Of a stretch of DNA of 18,771 nt, positions 6,969-15,279 are shown in pieces. Every line of letters starts with the position of its first letter. Within the stretch, counting starts at the first letter, position 1. The DNA lies in the NCBI GenBank assembly GCA_023433445.1, contig JAEZCS010000040.1:1-18771 (forward strand), read 5' to 3'. Made by a program: the position numbers and the translations under genes. A model generated the notes under the pieces. It was not told where the DNA came from and ran no database searches. It saw nothing but the letters and a program-made list of their open reading frames with translations. This DNA comes from Pseudomonadota bacterium. Lineage in GTDB: Bacteria > Pseudomonadota > Alphaproteobacteria > Sphingomonadales > Sphingomonadaceae.

Positions 6969-7676
6969 TCAGATGAGAAGGATGTCGCCCGCATGAATGG
7001 CACGGGTGTCGCCATTCGCCAAGCGGAGGATCAGCATACCCTGCTGGTTCAGCGTATCGAAAGCGCCCTCAACTGTCTCCCCGTCAGGCTGCACCACGCG
7101 CATCGCAGTGCCCGTGGGATGAGCGTTCACCAGCCAGTGCCCGCGCACGGGCTCCAGCCCTTGAGCCCGCCAGACGGCTAGCCAATGTGCAAACAATTCC
7201 GACAATCTTTCCAGAAGCGCTCCGGCCTCCGCGTCGGCGGCACCCTGCGCTGCCAAGCTTGTGACGGGCCGGTCAAGCCCTGTCGGATGCCCCACAACAT
7301 TGATGCCAATCCCCACCACGATGGCCTCACCGGCCCGTTCCAGCAGTATGCCCGCAATCTTCGCGCCATCGACCAGGACATCATTGGGCCATTTGATCTG
7401 TGCCTGCCCATCGCACAACGGAGCGACGAGCGCATGAACCGCATTGGCCGCGACCAAGGCAAGCAGATGGGCAGGCGGATCACCCGCCCGCAGCCGCACC
7501 AGCGTGGAACAATAGAGATTGCCGACAGGACTTTCCCAGGTCCGCCCCATGCGACCCCGACCGCCTGACTGACAGCCCGCCCGCAGCCACGTTCCTTCCG
7601 CCACGCCCTGGTCCGCCAACGCCAGCATATCGGCGTTGGTTGAACCCGTTTCTTCGACGAAGCGGACGTCGCTCAG
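6969..7676 (-). CDS. birA: Biotin-[acetyl-CoA-carboxylase] ligase with apparent non-canonical start
   Basis: BirA activates biotin with ATP to biotinyl-AMP and attaches it to the lysine of the biotin carboxyl carrier protein of acyl-CoA carboxylases. Counted from a CTG start at 7676 the protein has 235 residues. It has the ETGSTN motif (9-14), the adenylate-binding loop GGRGRMGRTW (38-47), KWPNDVLVDGAKIAGILLE (95-113) with K106, and GIGINV. It lacks the N-terminal helix-turn-helix of the E. coli type, so it is a ligase without repressor function. The first ATG is at 7628, but a start there would drop the GSTN motif. Between the upstream in-frame stop (7712-7710) and 7628 there is no ATG, GTG or TTG. 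The CTG shares bases with the nuoN TGA (CTGA, like the ATGA junctions nearby), which makes it the best candidate; an ATT at 7679 is the alternative. The family is certain; the start is inferred. Confidence 0.9.
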   Translation of the reverse strand: MSDVRFVEETGSTNADMLALADQGVAEGTWLRAGCQSGGRGRMGRTWESPVGNLYCSTLVRLRAGDPPAHLLALVAANAVHALVAPLCDGQAQIKWPNDVLVDGAKIAGILLERAGEAIVVGIGINVVGHPTGLDRPVTSLAAQGAADAEAGALLERLSELFAHWLAVWRAQGLEPVRGHWLVNAHPTGTAMRVVQPDGETVEGAFDTLNQQGMLILRLANGDTRAIHAGDILLI

Positions 7677-9109
7677 AATAGCGACGCCGCGGCCGCAGCG
7701 CTCGCCTGGTCAAGTACGGGATTGAGCAGATAACCGACAACGATCACCACCGCGCAGGCAGTCAGAATGACATTCTCGACCGCCCCGCCCCGCGCTTCAT
7801 AAGCGGCGGCCGGCTCGTCGAAATACATCGTCTTGATGATCTTCAGATAATAATATGCCCCAATCACCGAAGCCGCGATGCCGAATACCGCCAGCGCCGT
7901 CAGCCCGGCCGCAACCGCCGCATCGAACACCAGGAACTTCGCCCAGAAACCGAACAGCGGCGGGATGCCCGCCATGGAGAACATGAAGATCGCCAGCGCA
8001 GCGGCCAGCCCCTTGCGCGACTGGGACAGGCCAGCCAGGCTCGCGATGGTCTCAACCGGACGGCCTTCAGCATCACGCATCTGCAGAATGCAGGCAAAGC
8101 CGCCGATCGTCATGACGACATAGATCGCCATATAGCTCATCGTCGCAGCGACACCGGCCGGCGTCGCCGCTGCCAGGCCGATCAACGCGAAGCCGACATT
8201 GTTGATCGACGAATAGGCCATCAGGCGCTTGATGTTGGTCTGGCCGATCGCAGCCACGGCACCGAAAATGATCGAAGCCAGCGCCACAAAAATCACGATC
8301 TGCTGCCAATCCAGCCCTGCCGGACCCAGCGCCTCGATCGCGACACGGACCGTCAGCGCCATCGCCGCCACCTTTGGCGCGCTGCCGAAGAATGCGGTGA
8401 CCGGGGTCGGTGCGCCTTCATAGACATCGGGCGTCCACATATGGAACGGCACAGCGCTCATCTTGAACGCCAGACCCGCCAGCAGGAAAACCAGCCCGAA
8501 CAGCTCGCCCTTGCTCACGCCATCGCCGAGCGCAATCGCGATGCCATCGAAGCTGGTGCTGCCCGTGAAGCCGTACAACAGCGTCGTGCCGTAAAGCAGG
8601 ATGCCGCTCGCCAGCGAGCCAAGCACGAAATATTTCAGGCCCGCTTCGGACGACCGCTCGTCCTGCTGCATGAAGCTAGCCAGCACATAAGCGGCAAGAC
8701 TTTGCATCTCCAGGCCGACATACAGCGTCAGCAGGTCGCCCGCCGACACCATCATCCCCATGCCGACGCTGCTGAACAGGATCAGGACAGGATATTCCGG
8801 ACGAGGCGCGCCCGAGACAAGGAAATAGCGCGGAGCAAGCAGGATGGCCGCCGCCGCCGCCGCATAGATCAGCACCTTGGCGAACACCGAAAAGGCATCC
8901 GCACGGACCAGCCCGTCAAAGGCCAGCGGACCATGCGCCATCGAAGTCGGCAAGGACAGGGCGGCAACCACCAGCGTCAGCACCGACAGCCAGTTGACGA
9001 CGCGCGCCGTGCCATCGCCGCGAAAGGCGGCGATCATCAACAGCGCCAGACCGCCTGCGGTCAGGATCAGTTCCGGCAAAACCGCCAGAAGGGAAGCGGA
9101 ATCAATCAT
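7673..9109 (-). CDS. nuoN: NADH-quinone oxidoreductase subunit N
   Basis: NuoN is one of three antiporter-like proton-pumping subunits in the membrane arm of complex I. It is 478 residues of mostly hydrophobic helices, about 14 transmembrane segments, as expected. Key charged residues of the half-channels are visible: E134 in YVGLEMQSLAAYVLASF, K159 in SSEAGLKYFVLGSLASG, K216 in GLAFKMSAVPFHMWTPDVY, and K246 in FGSAPKVAAM. The interrupted-helix signature VPFHMWTPDVYEGAPTPV is intact. The ATG overlaps the nuoM stop as ATGA. Downstream, birA begins at or before the nuoN stop. No frameshift or missing motif is seen. Confidence 0.97.
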   Translation of the reverse strand: MIDSASLLAVLPELILTAGGLALLMIAAFRGDGTARVVNWLSVLTLVVAALSLPTSMAHGPLAFDGLVRADAFSVFAKVLIYAAAAAAILLAPRYFLVSGAPRPEYPVLILFSSVGMGMMVSAGDLLTLYVGLEMQSLAAYVLASFMQQDERSSEAGLKYFVLGSLASGILLYGTTLLYGFTGSTSFDGIAIALGDGVSKGELFGLVFLLAGLAFKMSAVPFHMWTPDVYEGAPTPVTAFFGSAPKVAAMALTVRVAIEALGPAGLDWQQIVIFVALASIIFGAVAAIGQTNIKRLMAYSSINNVGFALIGLAAATPAGVAATMSYMAIYVVMTIGGFACILQMRDAEGRPVETIASLAGLSQSRKGLAAALAIFMFSMAGIPPLFGFWAKFLVFDAAVAAGLTALAVFGIAASVIGAYYYLKIIKTMYFDEPAAAYEARGGAVENVILTACAVVIVVGYLLNPVLDQASAAAAASLF

Positions 9110-10680
9110 CAGTGCGCCTCCCCCGACGCTGTTTCATGGGTCATTGGCGCTGCTTCTTCATGATGGGCCGCCCCTGCCGGAATGGCAGGCCCCATCTTGA
9201 TCTTCGAATCCCCGACCGGAGCGGCTGCGGCAAGCCGGGCCTCCAGCGCGCGGATATCGGACCGCATCGGCGCCAGGAAGCTTTCAGGATAGATGCCCAT
9301 CCACAACACGGCGGCAGCGATCGGCGCCAGCAACCACATTTCACGCATCGACAGGTCCGGCATCGCCGCCGCATCGGCATTCTTCTGTTCGCCATAACAG
9401 ATGCGGCGATAGAGATAGAGCATGTAGGCCGCGCCCAGGATGATGCCCGTGGTGCAGACCAGCGCCACCCAGCTCGACACCTGGTAAATGCCCATCAGCG
9501 CCAGGAACTCGCCAACAAAGTTGCTGGTGCCTGGCAGGCCGACCGACGCCATGGTGAACAGCAGGAACAGCACCGCATATCTGGGCATGTTGATCGACAG
9601 CCCGCCGTAGCGCGCAATCTCGCGCGTGTGCAGCCGGTCGTAGATCACGCCGACGCACAGGAACAGCGCGCCCGACACCAGGCCGTGACCCAGCATCACC
9701 ATCATCGCGCCTTCGATGCCCGCCTGGTTGAAGGCGAACAGGCCGACCGTCACGATTGCCATGTGCGCGACCGATGAATAAGCGATCAGCTTCTTCATGT
9801 CGGTCTGCACCAGAGCCACGAGGCTGGTGTAAACCACCGCCACCATCGACAGGCCCCACACCAGCCACGCCAGTTCCGCAGAGGCTTCCGGGAACATCGG
9901 CAGCGAGAAGCGGATGAAGCCATAGCCACCCATCTTCAGCAGCACGCCCGCCAGGATGACCGAACCGGCGGTCGGCGCCTGAACGTGCGCATCGGGCAGC
10001 CAGGTGTGGACCGGCCACATCGGCATCTTGACCGCAAAGCTCGCAAAGAAAGCGAGGAACAGCCATGTCTGCACATGCGGATCGAAATTATACGCCATCA
10101 GCGTAGGGATGTCGGTGGTGCCTGCTTCATGCACCATCCACATCATCGCGATCAGCATCAACACCGATCCGAGCAGCGTGTAGAGGAAGAATTTGTAGGA
10201 CGCGTAGATGCGGTCCGCTCCGCCCCAGATGCCGATGATCAGGTACATCGGGATCAGCCCGGCTTCGAACATCACGTAGAAGAGGTAGAGATCCTGCGCC
10301 GTGAAGACGCCGATCATCAGCACCTCCATGAACAGGAAGGCGGCCATATACTCGCCCACCCGCTTCTCGATCGACTGCCAGCTCGCGCCGATGCAGATCG
10401 GCATGAGGAACACGGTCAGCATGATCAGGACGAGCGCGATGCCGTCGATACCCAGCGCCCAGGCGAAACGGCCGAAGATCGGCGCATATTCCTGGAACTG
10501 CCACTGCGCGGCGGTATCTGCCTGGTCGAAATTCGCCCACAGCAGTATGCCGAGCGCCAGATCGACCAGCGTCGCCAGCAGTGCGATCCAGCGCGCCTGG
10601 TTCGCGCCTGCATAGAGACAGGCGATGGCCCCCGCCATCGGCACTGCCATCATCAGGGAAAGGATGGGGAAGCCGTCCAT
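9109..10680 (-). CDS. nuoM: NADH-quinone oxidoreductase subunit M
   Basis: NuoM is the middle antiporter-like proton-pumping subunit of complex I. The 523-residue protein has about 14 membrane helices. Conserved channel residues are E139 (FYVMFEAGLIPMY), K218 (SFAVKMPMWPVHTWLPDAH) and K249 (GVLLKMGGYGF), and the interrupted-helix motif MPMWPVHTWLPDAHVQAPT is present. After the last helix there is a tail of about 43 residues (481-523), rich in alanine, glutamate and histidine and ending THETASGEAH. The ATG overlaps the nuoL stop as TAATG, and its own stop overlaps the nuoN start as ATGA, giving a coupled L-M-N series. Confidence 0.97.
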   Translation of the reverse strand: MDGFPILSLMMAVPMAGAIACLYAGANQARWIALLATLVDLALGILLWANFDQADTAAQWQFQEYAPIFGRFAWALGIDGIALVLIMLTVFLMPICIGASWQSIEKRVGEYMAAFLFMEVLMIGVFTAQDLYLFYVMFEAGLIPMYLIIGIWGGADRIYASYKFFLYTLLGSVLMLIAMMWMVHEAGTTDIPTLMAYNFDPHVQTWLFLAFFASFAVKMPMWPVHTWLPDAHVQAPTAGSVILAGVLLKMGGYGFIRFSLPMFPEASAELAWLVWGLSMVAVVYTSLVALVQTDMKKLIAYSSVAHMAIVTVGLFAFNQAGIEGAMMVMLGHGLVSGALFLCVGVIYDRLHTREIARYGGLSINMPRYAVLFLLFTMASVGLPGTSNFVGEFLALMGIYQVSSWVALVCTTGIILGAAYMLYLYRRICYGEQKNADAAAMPDLSMREMWLLAPIAAAVLWMGIYPESFLAPMRSDIRALEARLAAAAPVGDSKIKMGPAIPAGAAHHEEAAPMTHETASGEAH

Positions 10681-12794
10681 TATCGTGTCATCGCCCAGGT
10701 TGCTGCCGCGGCGAGGCCGATCAGCATCACCAGCGCGTATGTGTAGAGGTAGCCGGACTGAAGCCGACGGGTGACTTTGTTGCCCTGCACGACCAGCGCG
10801 GCGAGGCCATTGGGCCCGAAGCGGTCGATGAAGCCGACGTCACCGAACTTCCAGAAGAAGCGGCCGATGGCAAAGGCAGGCTTGACGAACAGGAAGTGGT
10901 AAAGCTCGTCGAAATACCATTTGTTGAGCAGGAACTGGTACAGCACCCCGAACTCGGCGACGAACCGCTGCGGCCAGTCGGTGTTCTTGATATAGCTCAG
11001 CCAGGCGATGACGAGGCCGGTCAGCATCACCGTGAACGGCGCGAACTTGACCCAGGTCGGCACTTCATGCGCCGCGTGCATCAGATGGCTGTCGAACGAC
11101 AGCGCGCCCTTCCAGAATTCGACGCCGCCCTCGGAGCCGATGAACTGGTCGTGGAACACGAAGCCCGCAAACACCGCACCTAGGCTCAGCACGATCAGCG
11201 GGATCAGCATGACCCACGGACTTTCATGCGGATGATATCCGCCCGTGCCACCATGCAGCGCATGCGCATCGGTTTCATGGCCATGCGGATCATGACCCGC
11301 ATGTTCCTGCGCCGGCGCGTTGGCGTGTGCGCTGCCATGACCGTGCGTAGAGTGATCGTCATGCGTGGTTTCTTCGTCCGGCGATTCATGATGCCCATGA
11401 ATTGCATGCTGGATATGCTCCGAAGCAGCCCAGCGCGGCTTGCCGAAGAAGGTCAGGAATACAAGCCGCCAGCTGTAAAAGCTGGTCAGCAACGCCGCGA
11501 ACACGCCCACCAGGAACGCGCCGGTGCCATAGCCACCTGCAGCAAACGCCGACTCCAGGATCGCGTCCTTCGAATAGAAGCCCGCAAAGCCGACGCCGAC
11601 AAGCGGCAGGCCCACACCCGTGATAGCCAGCGTGCCCAGCGTCATCGTCCAGAAGGTGATCGGGATCTCCTTCCGAAGCGCGCCATAATAGCGCATGTCC
11701 TGCTCATGGTGCATCGCATGGATCACCGATCCTGCGCCCAGGAACAGCAGCGCCTTGAAGAAGGCATGGGTGAACAGGTGGAACATCGCCGCGCCATATG
11801 CGCCGACGCCCGCCGCGAAGAACATGTAGCCCAGCTGCGAACAGGTCGAATAGGCGATGACGCGCTTGATGTCGTTCTGCACCGTGCCGACGGTCGCCGC
11901 GAACAGACAGGTAGCCGCGCCAATGAACGTCACGAAACCGAGAGCGGTCGGCGATGTTTCGAACATCGGCGACAGGCGGCACACCATGAACACGCCCGCG
12001 GTCACCATGGTGGCCGCATGGATCAGCGCCGACACAGGGGTCGGACCTTCCATCGCATCCGGCAGCCAGGTGTGCAGGCCCAGCTGCGCCGACTTGCCCA
12101 TCGCGCCGATGAACAGGAGCAGGCACAGCACCGTCATGGTATCGAAGCGGTAGCCCAGGAACCCGATAGTCGAACCGGCCATCGTCGGCGCAGCTTCCAG
12201 AATTTCCGGGATCGATATGGTGTCGAACACCAGATAGGTGCCGAAAATGCCGAGCATGAAGCCAAGGTCGCCGACGCGGTTGACCACGAATGCTTTGATC
12301 GCGGCGGCGTTCGCGCTCGGCTTGCGGAACCAGAAACCGATCAGCAGATAAGAAGCCAGGCCGACGCCTTCCCAACCGAAGAACATCTGCAACAGATTGT
12401 TCGCGGTCACCAGCATCAGCATCGCGAAGGTGAAGAGCGACAGATAGGCGAAGAAGCGCGGCTGATCCGGCTCCTCCTCCATATAGCCCCAGCTATAGAG
12501 GTGGACGAGGCTCGACACGCTGGTGATGACCACCAGCATGACCGCCGTCATCGCGTCAACGCGCAACGCCCATTGGGCATCGAAGCTGCCAGACTGGATC
12601 CAGGTGAAGGCCGGAGCGACATAAGGTTCGGCATTGCCGGTCAGGAAGCTGATGAAGATCGGCCAGCTCAATGCACAGCTGATGAACAGCGCGCCGGTGG
12701 TGATGATCTTTGCGGGGAGATTCCCCAGCGCCTTGTTGCCAAGGCCCGCGATGACAGCCGCGATGAGCGGGAGAAGGACGATAAGCTGGATCAT
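10680..12794 (-). CDS. nuoL: NADH-quinone oxidoreductase subunit L
   Basis: NuoL is the distal proton-pumping subunit of complex I and carries the long lateral helix that braces the membrane arm. It is 704 residues. Visible features are E142 in FFGWEGVGLASYLLIGFWF, K234 in GAMGKSAQLGLHTWLPDAM, the EGPTPVSALIHAATMV segment, K347 in THAFFKALLFLGAGSVIHA, and K409 in FAGFYSKDAILESAF. The C-terminal part (from about 525) has the expected amphipathic lateral helix and final anchor helix. Residues 460-523 form an extra-membrane insertion with 18 histidines, making the protein longer than E. coli NuoL (about 613 residues). It starts 6 nt after the nuoK stop, and its own stop overlaps nuoM (TAATG). 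Confidence 0.97.
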   Translation of the reverse strand: MIQLIVLLPLIAAVIAGLGNKALGNLPAKIITTGALFISCALSWPIFISFLTGNAEPYVAPAFTWIQSGSFDAQWALRVDAMTAVMLVVITSVSSLVHLYSWGYMEEEPDQPRFFAYLSLFTFAMLMLVTANNLLQMFFGWEGVGLASYLLIGFWFRKPSANAAAIKAFVVNRVGDLGFMLGIFGTYLVFDTISIPEILEAAPTMAGSTIGFLGYRFDTMTVLCLLLFIGAMGKSAQLGLHTWLPDAMEGPTPVSALIHAATMVTAGVFMVCRLSPMFETSPTALGFVTFIGAATCLFAATVGTVQNDIKRVIAYSTCSQLGYMFFAAGVGAYGAAMFHLFTHAFFKALLFLGAGSVIHAMHHEQDMRYYGALRKEIPITFWTMTLGTLAITGVGLPLVGVGFAGFYSKDAILESAFAAGGYGTGAFLVGVFAALLTSFYSWRLVFLTFFGKPRWAASEHIQHAIHGHHESPDEETTHDDHSTHGHGSAHANAPAQEHAGHDPHGHETDAHALHGGTGGYHPHESPWVMLIPLIVLSLGAVFAGFVFHDQFIGSEGGVEFWKGALSFDSHLMHAAHEVPTWVKFAPFTVMLTGLVIAWLSYIKNTDWPQRFVAEFGVLYQFLLNKWYFDELYHFLFVKPAFAIGRFFWKFGDVGFIDRFGPNGLAALVVQGNKVTRRLQSGYLYTYALVMLIGLAAAATWAMTR

Positions 12795-12800
12795 CGAGCT

Positions 12801-13106
12801 TTAGCCCTTCATCCGATTGATATCATCGACGGCAATGGTGCCGCGACCGCGGAAATATATGACGAGGATGGCAAGGCCGATGGCCGCCTCACCCGCCGCG
12901 ACGGTAAGCACGAACATGCTGAACACCTGTCCCACCAGATCGCCGAGGAAGGCGCTGAAGGCAACCAGGTTGATGTTCACGCTGAGCAGGATCAGTTCGA
13001 TCGCCATCAGGATGATGATGACATTCTTGCGGTTGATGAAGATGCCCAGCACCCCCATCACGAACAGGATCGCACTTACGACCAGATAGTGCTGAAGGCC
13101 GATCAC
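12801..13106 (-). CDS. nuoK: NADH-quinone oxidoreductase subunit K
   Basis: NuoK is a small three-helix proton-channel subunit of complex I (101 residues, normal length). The two membrane glutamates essential in the family are present: E37 in LMAIELILLSVNINLVAF and E73 in VAAGEAAIGLAILV. The start codon is GTG at 13106, overlapping the nuoJ TGA as GTGA, preceded by a GGTGGAG-like box. The C-terminus is short and charged (GRGTIAVDDINRMKG). Confidence 0.97.
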   Translation of the reverse strand: MIGLQHYLVVSAILFVMGVLGIFINRKNVIIILMAIELILLSVNINLVAFSAFLGDLVGQVFSMFVLTVAAGEAAIGLAILVIYFRGRGTIAVDDINRMKG

Positions 13107-13714
13107 AGCTCCACCCCCTGCCCCACGGGCTGATTGACGTTGCGCACGGCATCCTGCGGACGGCGGCGGTTCTGACGGGTAATGTTCTGGCCCTTCACGC
13201 CGCCCCGTGCACGGTGGGTCAGCACGATCGCGCCGATCATCGCGACCAGCAGCACGATGCCTGCCGCCTCGAAAAGGAAGATGTAACGCGTGTAAAGCAG
13301 CGTTCCGATCGCCTTGATATTGGACATTTCCGGGTCAACCGGCGCAGCGCGTTGCGCCAGCTCGATCGGTCCAGCGCTCCAGATGCCGATACCCAGCACG
13401 ATCTCGGCCAGCAGCACCAGTGCGATCAGCATGCCAAAGGGCAGGTAATCGACAAAACCGGCTCGCAATTCCGCGAAATCAATATCGAGCATCATGACGA
13501 CGAAGAGGAACAGCACGGCGACCGCGCCAACATAAACGATGACGAGCAGCATCGCGATGAACTCGGCGCCAACCAGGACCATCAGCCCCGCCGCATTGAA
13601 GAACGTGAGGATCAGCCACAGCACCGAATGAACCGGGTTGCGCGACAGGATCGTCAGCGCGCCGCTGCACACCACCAATGTGGCAAACAGGTAAAAGGCA
13701 AGCACGTGAATCAC
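13103..13714 (-). CDS. nuoJ: NADH-quinone oxidoreductase subunit J
   Basis: NuoJ is a five-helix membrane subunit near the quinone end of the complex I membrane arm. It has 203 residues. The third helix carries the family signature EFIAMLLVIVYVGAVAVLFL (51-70), the site of the redox-linked helix rotation known from complex I structures. The last transmembrane helix is at about 147-166 (LFEAAGIVLLVAMIGAIVLT), followed by a basic polar tail of about 37 residues. The start is GTG at 13714. The best Shine-Dalgarno match, GAGG at 13730-13727, is 12 nt away and fits a three-codon minicistron better (listed separately). The 33-nt gap to nuoI is the largest in the nuo block. The stop overlaps nuoK as GTGA. 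Confidence 0.96.
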   Translation of the reverse strand: MIHVLAFYLFATLVVCSGALTILSRNPVHSVLWLILTFFNAAGLMVLVGAEFIAMLLVIVYVGAVAVLFLFVVMMLDIDFAELRAGFVDYLPFGMLIALVLLAEIVLGIGIWSAGPIELAQRAAPVDPEMSNIKAIGTLLYTRYIFLFEAAGIVLLVAMIGAIVLTHRARGGVKGQNITRQNRRRPQDAVRNVNQPVGQGVEL

Positions 13715-13722
13715 AGGATCAT
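13711..13722 (-). other. Three-codon minicistron overlapping the nuoJ start
   Basis: ATG ATC CTG TGA lies 4 nt after a GAGG box, and its TGA overlaps the GTG start of nuoJ (GTGA). It has the same geometry as the coupled junctions elsewhere in this operon and could feed ribosomes into nuoJ. Such a short ATG-stop pair can also arise by chance, so this is only a candidate. Confidence 0.3.
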
Positions 13723-13747
13723 ATATCCTCTTCGATCGGGTCGCGGC

Positions 13748-14233
13748 TTAACGATAGGGGGCATCGGCGGCAAGGTTCGCGGCGAGTGCGCGTTCCCATT
13801 TGTCGCCATTTTCTAAGAGCTTCGCCTTGTCGTAGATAAGCTCTTCGCGAGTTTCGGTCGAAAACTCGAAATTCGGCCCCTCGACAATGGCATCCACCGG
13901 GCAGGCTTCCTGACAGAAGCCGCAATAAATGCACTTCGTCATGTCGATGTCGTAGCGCGTCGTACGGCGGCTGCCATCGTCGCGCGGTTGCGCCTCGATG
14001 GTGATCGCCTGCGCCGGACACACAGCTTCGCACAGCTTGCACGCGATGCAACGCTCTTCCCCGTTGGGATAGCGGCGCAGCGCATGTTCACCACGGAACC
14101 GGGGCGAAATCGGATTCTTTTCGTAGGGGTAGTTGATGGTCGCCTTGGGCTTGAAAAAATATTTCAAGGTCAGGGCGTGCGCCTTCACAAACTCCCAGAG
14201 GGTGAAGCTCTTGACGTAATAACCGAGGCTCAT
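13748..14233 (-). CDS. nuoI: NADH-quinone oxidoreductase subunit I
   Basis: NuoI is the ferredoxin-like subunit that carries clusters N6a and N6b, passing electrons from NuoG toward the quinone-site subunit NuoB. It has 161 residues, typical of alphaproteobacteria. Both 4Fe-4S motifs are complete: C62-C65-C68-C72 in RCIACKLCEAVCPAQAI and C101-C104-C107-C111 in KCIYCGFCQEACPVDAI. The N-terminal amphipathic stretch that lies on the membrane is present, as is the HALRRYPNGEERC lead-in to the first cluster. The ATG overlaps the nuoH stop (ATGA). Confidence 0.98.
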   Translation of the reverse strand: MSLGYYVKSFTLWEFVKAHALTLKYFFKPKATINYPYEKNPISPRFRGEHALRRYPNGEERCIACKLCEAVCPAQAITIEAQPRDDGSRRTTRYDIDMTKCIYCGFCQEACPVDAIVEGPNFEFSTETREELIYDKAKLLENGDKWERALAANLAADAPYR

Positions 14234-15279
14234 AGTGCGCCTCCATAGCGCGTCAGCATGAGGAAGCCCGACACCAGGAAGATGAAGAAGAGCGACACGG
14301 GCAGGAAGATTTTCCAGCCTAGCCGCATCAACTGGTCATAGCGGAAGCGGGGAACCGTCGCCTTCACCCAGGAGAAGACGAAGAAGAAGAACAGGATCTT
14401 GGCGAACAGCCACAGGATGCCGGGCACATAATAAAGCGGCGCCCAGTCGATCGGCGGCAAATAGCCACCCCAGAAGAGAATGGCGTTCAGCGCGCACATC
14501 AGAAGGACGTTCGCATATTCGCCAAGCCAGTAGAGCGCGAAGGACATGGACGAATATTCGGTCTGATAGCCCGCGACCAACTCACTTTCCGCTTCGGTCA
14601 GATCGAAGGGCGCGCGAGCCGTTTCGGCCAGCGCCGAGATGAGGAACATGATGGCTATCGGGAACAGCAGCGGATTGAACGCATGGCCATTGATGAAGCC
14701 ATAATAGCCGCGCTGGCTTTCGACGATCGTCGTCAGGTTGAAGCTTCCCGCCCACAGTACGACGCAGACCAGGGTAAAGCCGATCGACACTTCATAGCTG
14801 ATCATCTGCGCGCTCGCGCGGATCGCGGAATAAAACGGATATTTGGAGTTTGAGGCCCACCCGGCCAGCACGATACCGTACACGCCAAGCGAACTGACCG
14901 CGAGGATGTAGAGCAAGCCGACATTGATGTTCGCCAGCACCACGCCCGCCTGGAACGGGATCACCGCCCATGCGATCAGCGCCACCGTGAAGGTGATGAT
15001 CGGTGCGATCAGGAACAGCGCGCGATTGGCGGCAGACGGGATGATGGTTTCCTGCAGAAACACCTTGGCGCCATCCGCGAACGACTGGAGCAGGCCGAAG
15101 GGGCCCACGACGTTCGGACCACGGCGCAGCGCCATCGCCGCCCAGATTTTGCGATCGGCATAGATGATCATAGCCACCGCCAGCATCAGCGGCAGGGCGA
15201 TCAGCAAAATACCGATGACGGTGGACAGCAGCCAGGCGCCATTGAAGGGCATGCCCAGATCTTGGAAGAAAGCAGTCAC
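14230..15279 (-). CDS. nuoH: NADH-quinone oxidoreductase subunit H
   Basis: NuoH is the eight-helix membrane subunit that forms the quinone-binding chamber and links it to the proton channels. It has 349 residues. Signatures are LRRGPNVVGPFGLLQSFADG (cytoplasmic loop 1), AGWASNSKYPFYSAIRASAQ, ISYEVSIG, and the loop-3 motif ETARAPFDLTEAESELVAGY. In the first loop the usual ERK is DRK here (D42, ADRKIWAAM). The start is GTG at 15279, overlapping the nuoG TGA as GTGA, so translation is probably coupled. Its stop overlaps nuoI. Confidence 0.97.
   Translation of the reverse strand: MTAFFQDLGMPFNGAWLLSTVIGILLIALPLMLAVAMIIYADRKIWAAMALRRGPNVVGPFGLLQSFADGAKVFLQETIIPSAANRALFLIAPIITFTVALIAWAVIPFQAGVVLANINVGLLYILAVSSLGVYGIVLAGWASNSKYPFYSAIRASAQMISYEVSIGFTLVCVVLWAGSFNLTTIVESQRGYYGFINGHAFNPLLFPIAIMFLISALAETARAPFDLTEAESELVAGYQTEYSSMSFALYWLGEYANVLLMCALNAILFWGGYLPPIDWAPLYYVPGILWLFAKILFFFFVFSWVKATVPRFRYDQLMRLGWKIFLPVSLFFIFLVSGFLMLTRYGGAL

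Noticed and set aside
6953..7015. An upstream ATG extending CoaX by 21 residues
   Set aside because: CoaX proteins begin directly at the IDAGNT motif, the extension overlaps birA by 47 nt, and the 6952 ATG has a better upstream purine-rich box.
11226..11417. Possible frameshift or tandem DNA repeat in the histidine-rich part of nuoL
   Set aside because: The frame is continuous into the conserved C-terminal helices, and the histidine codons are irregularly spaced with no exact repeat unit.
11226..13133. A 635-codon open frame on the plus strand opposite nuoL and nuoK
   Set aside because: It is a shadow of well-supported complex I genes, extremely rich in R, E, Q, H and D, and spans two gene boundaries.
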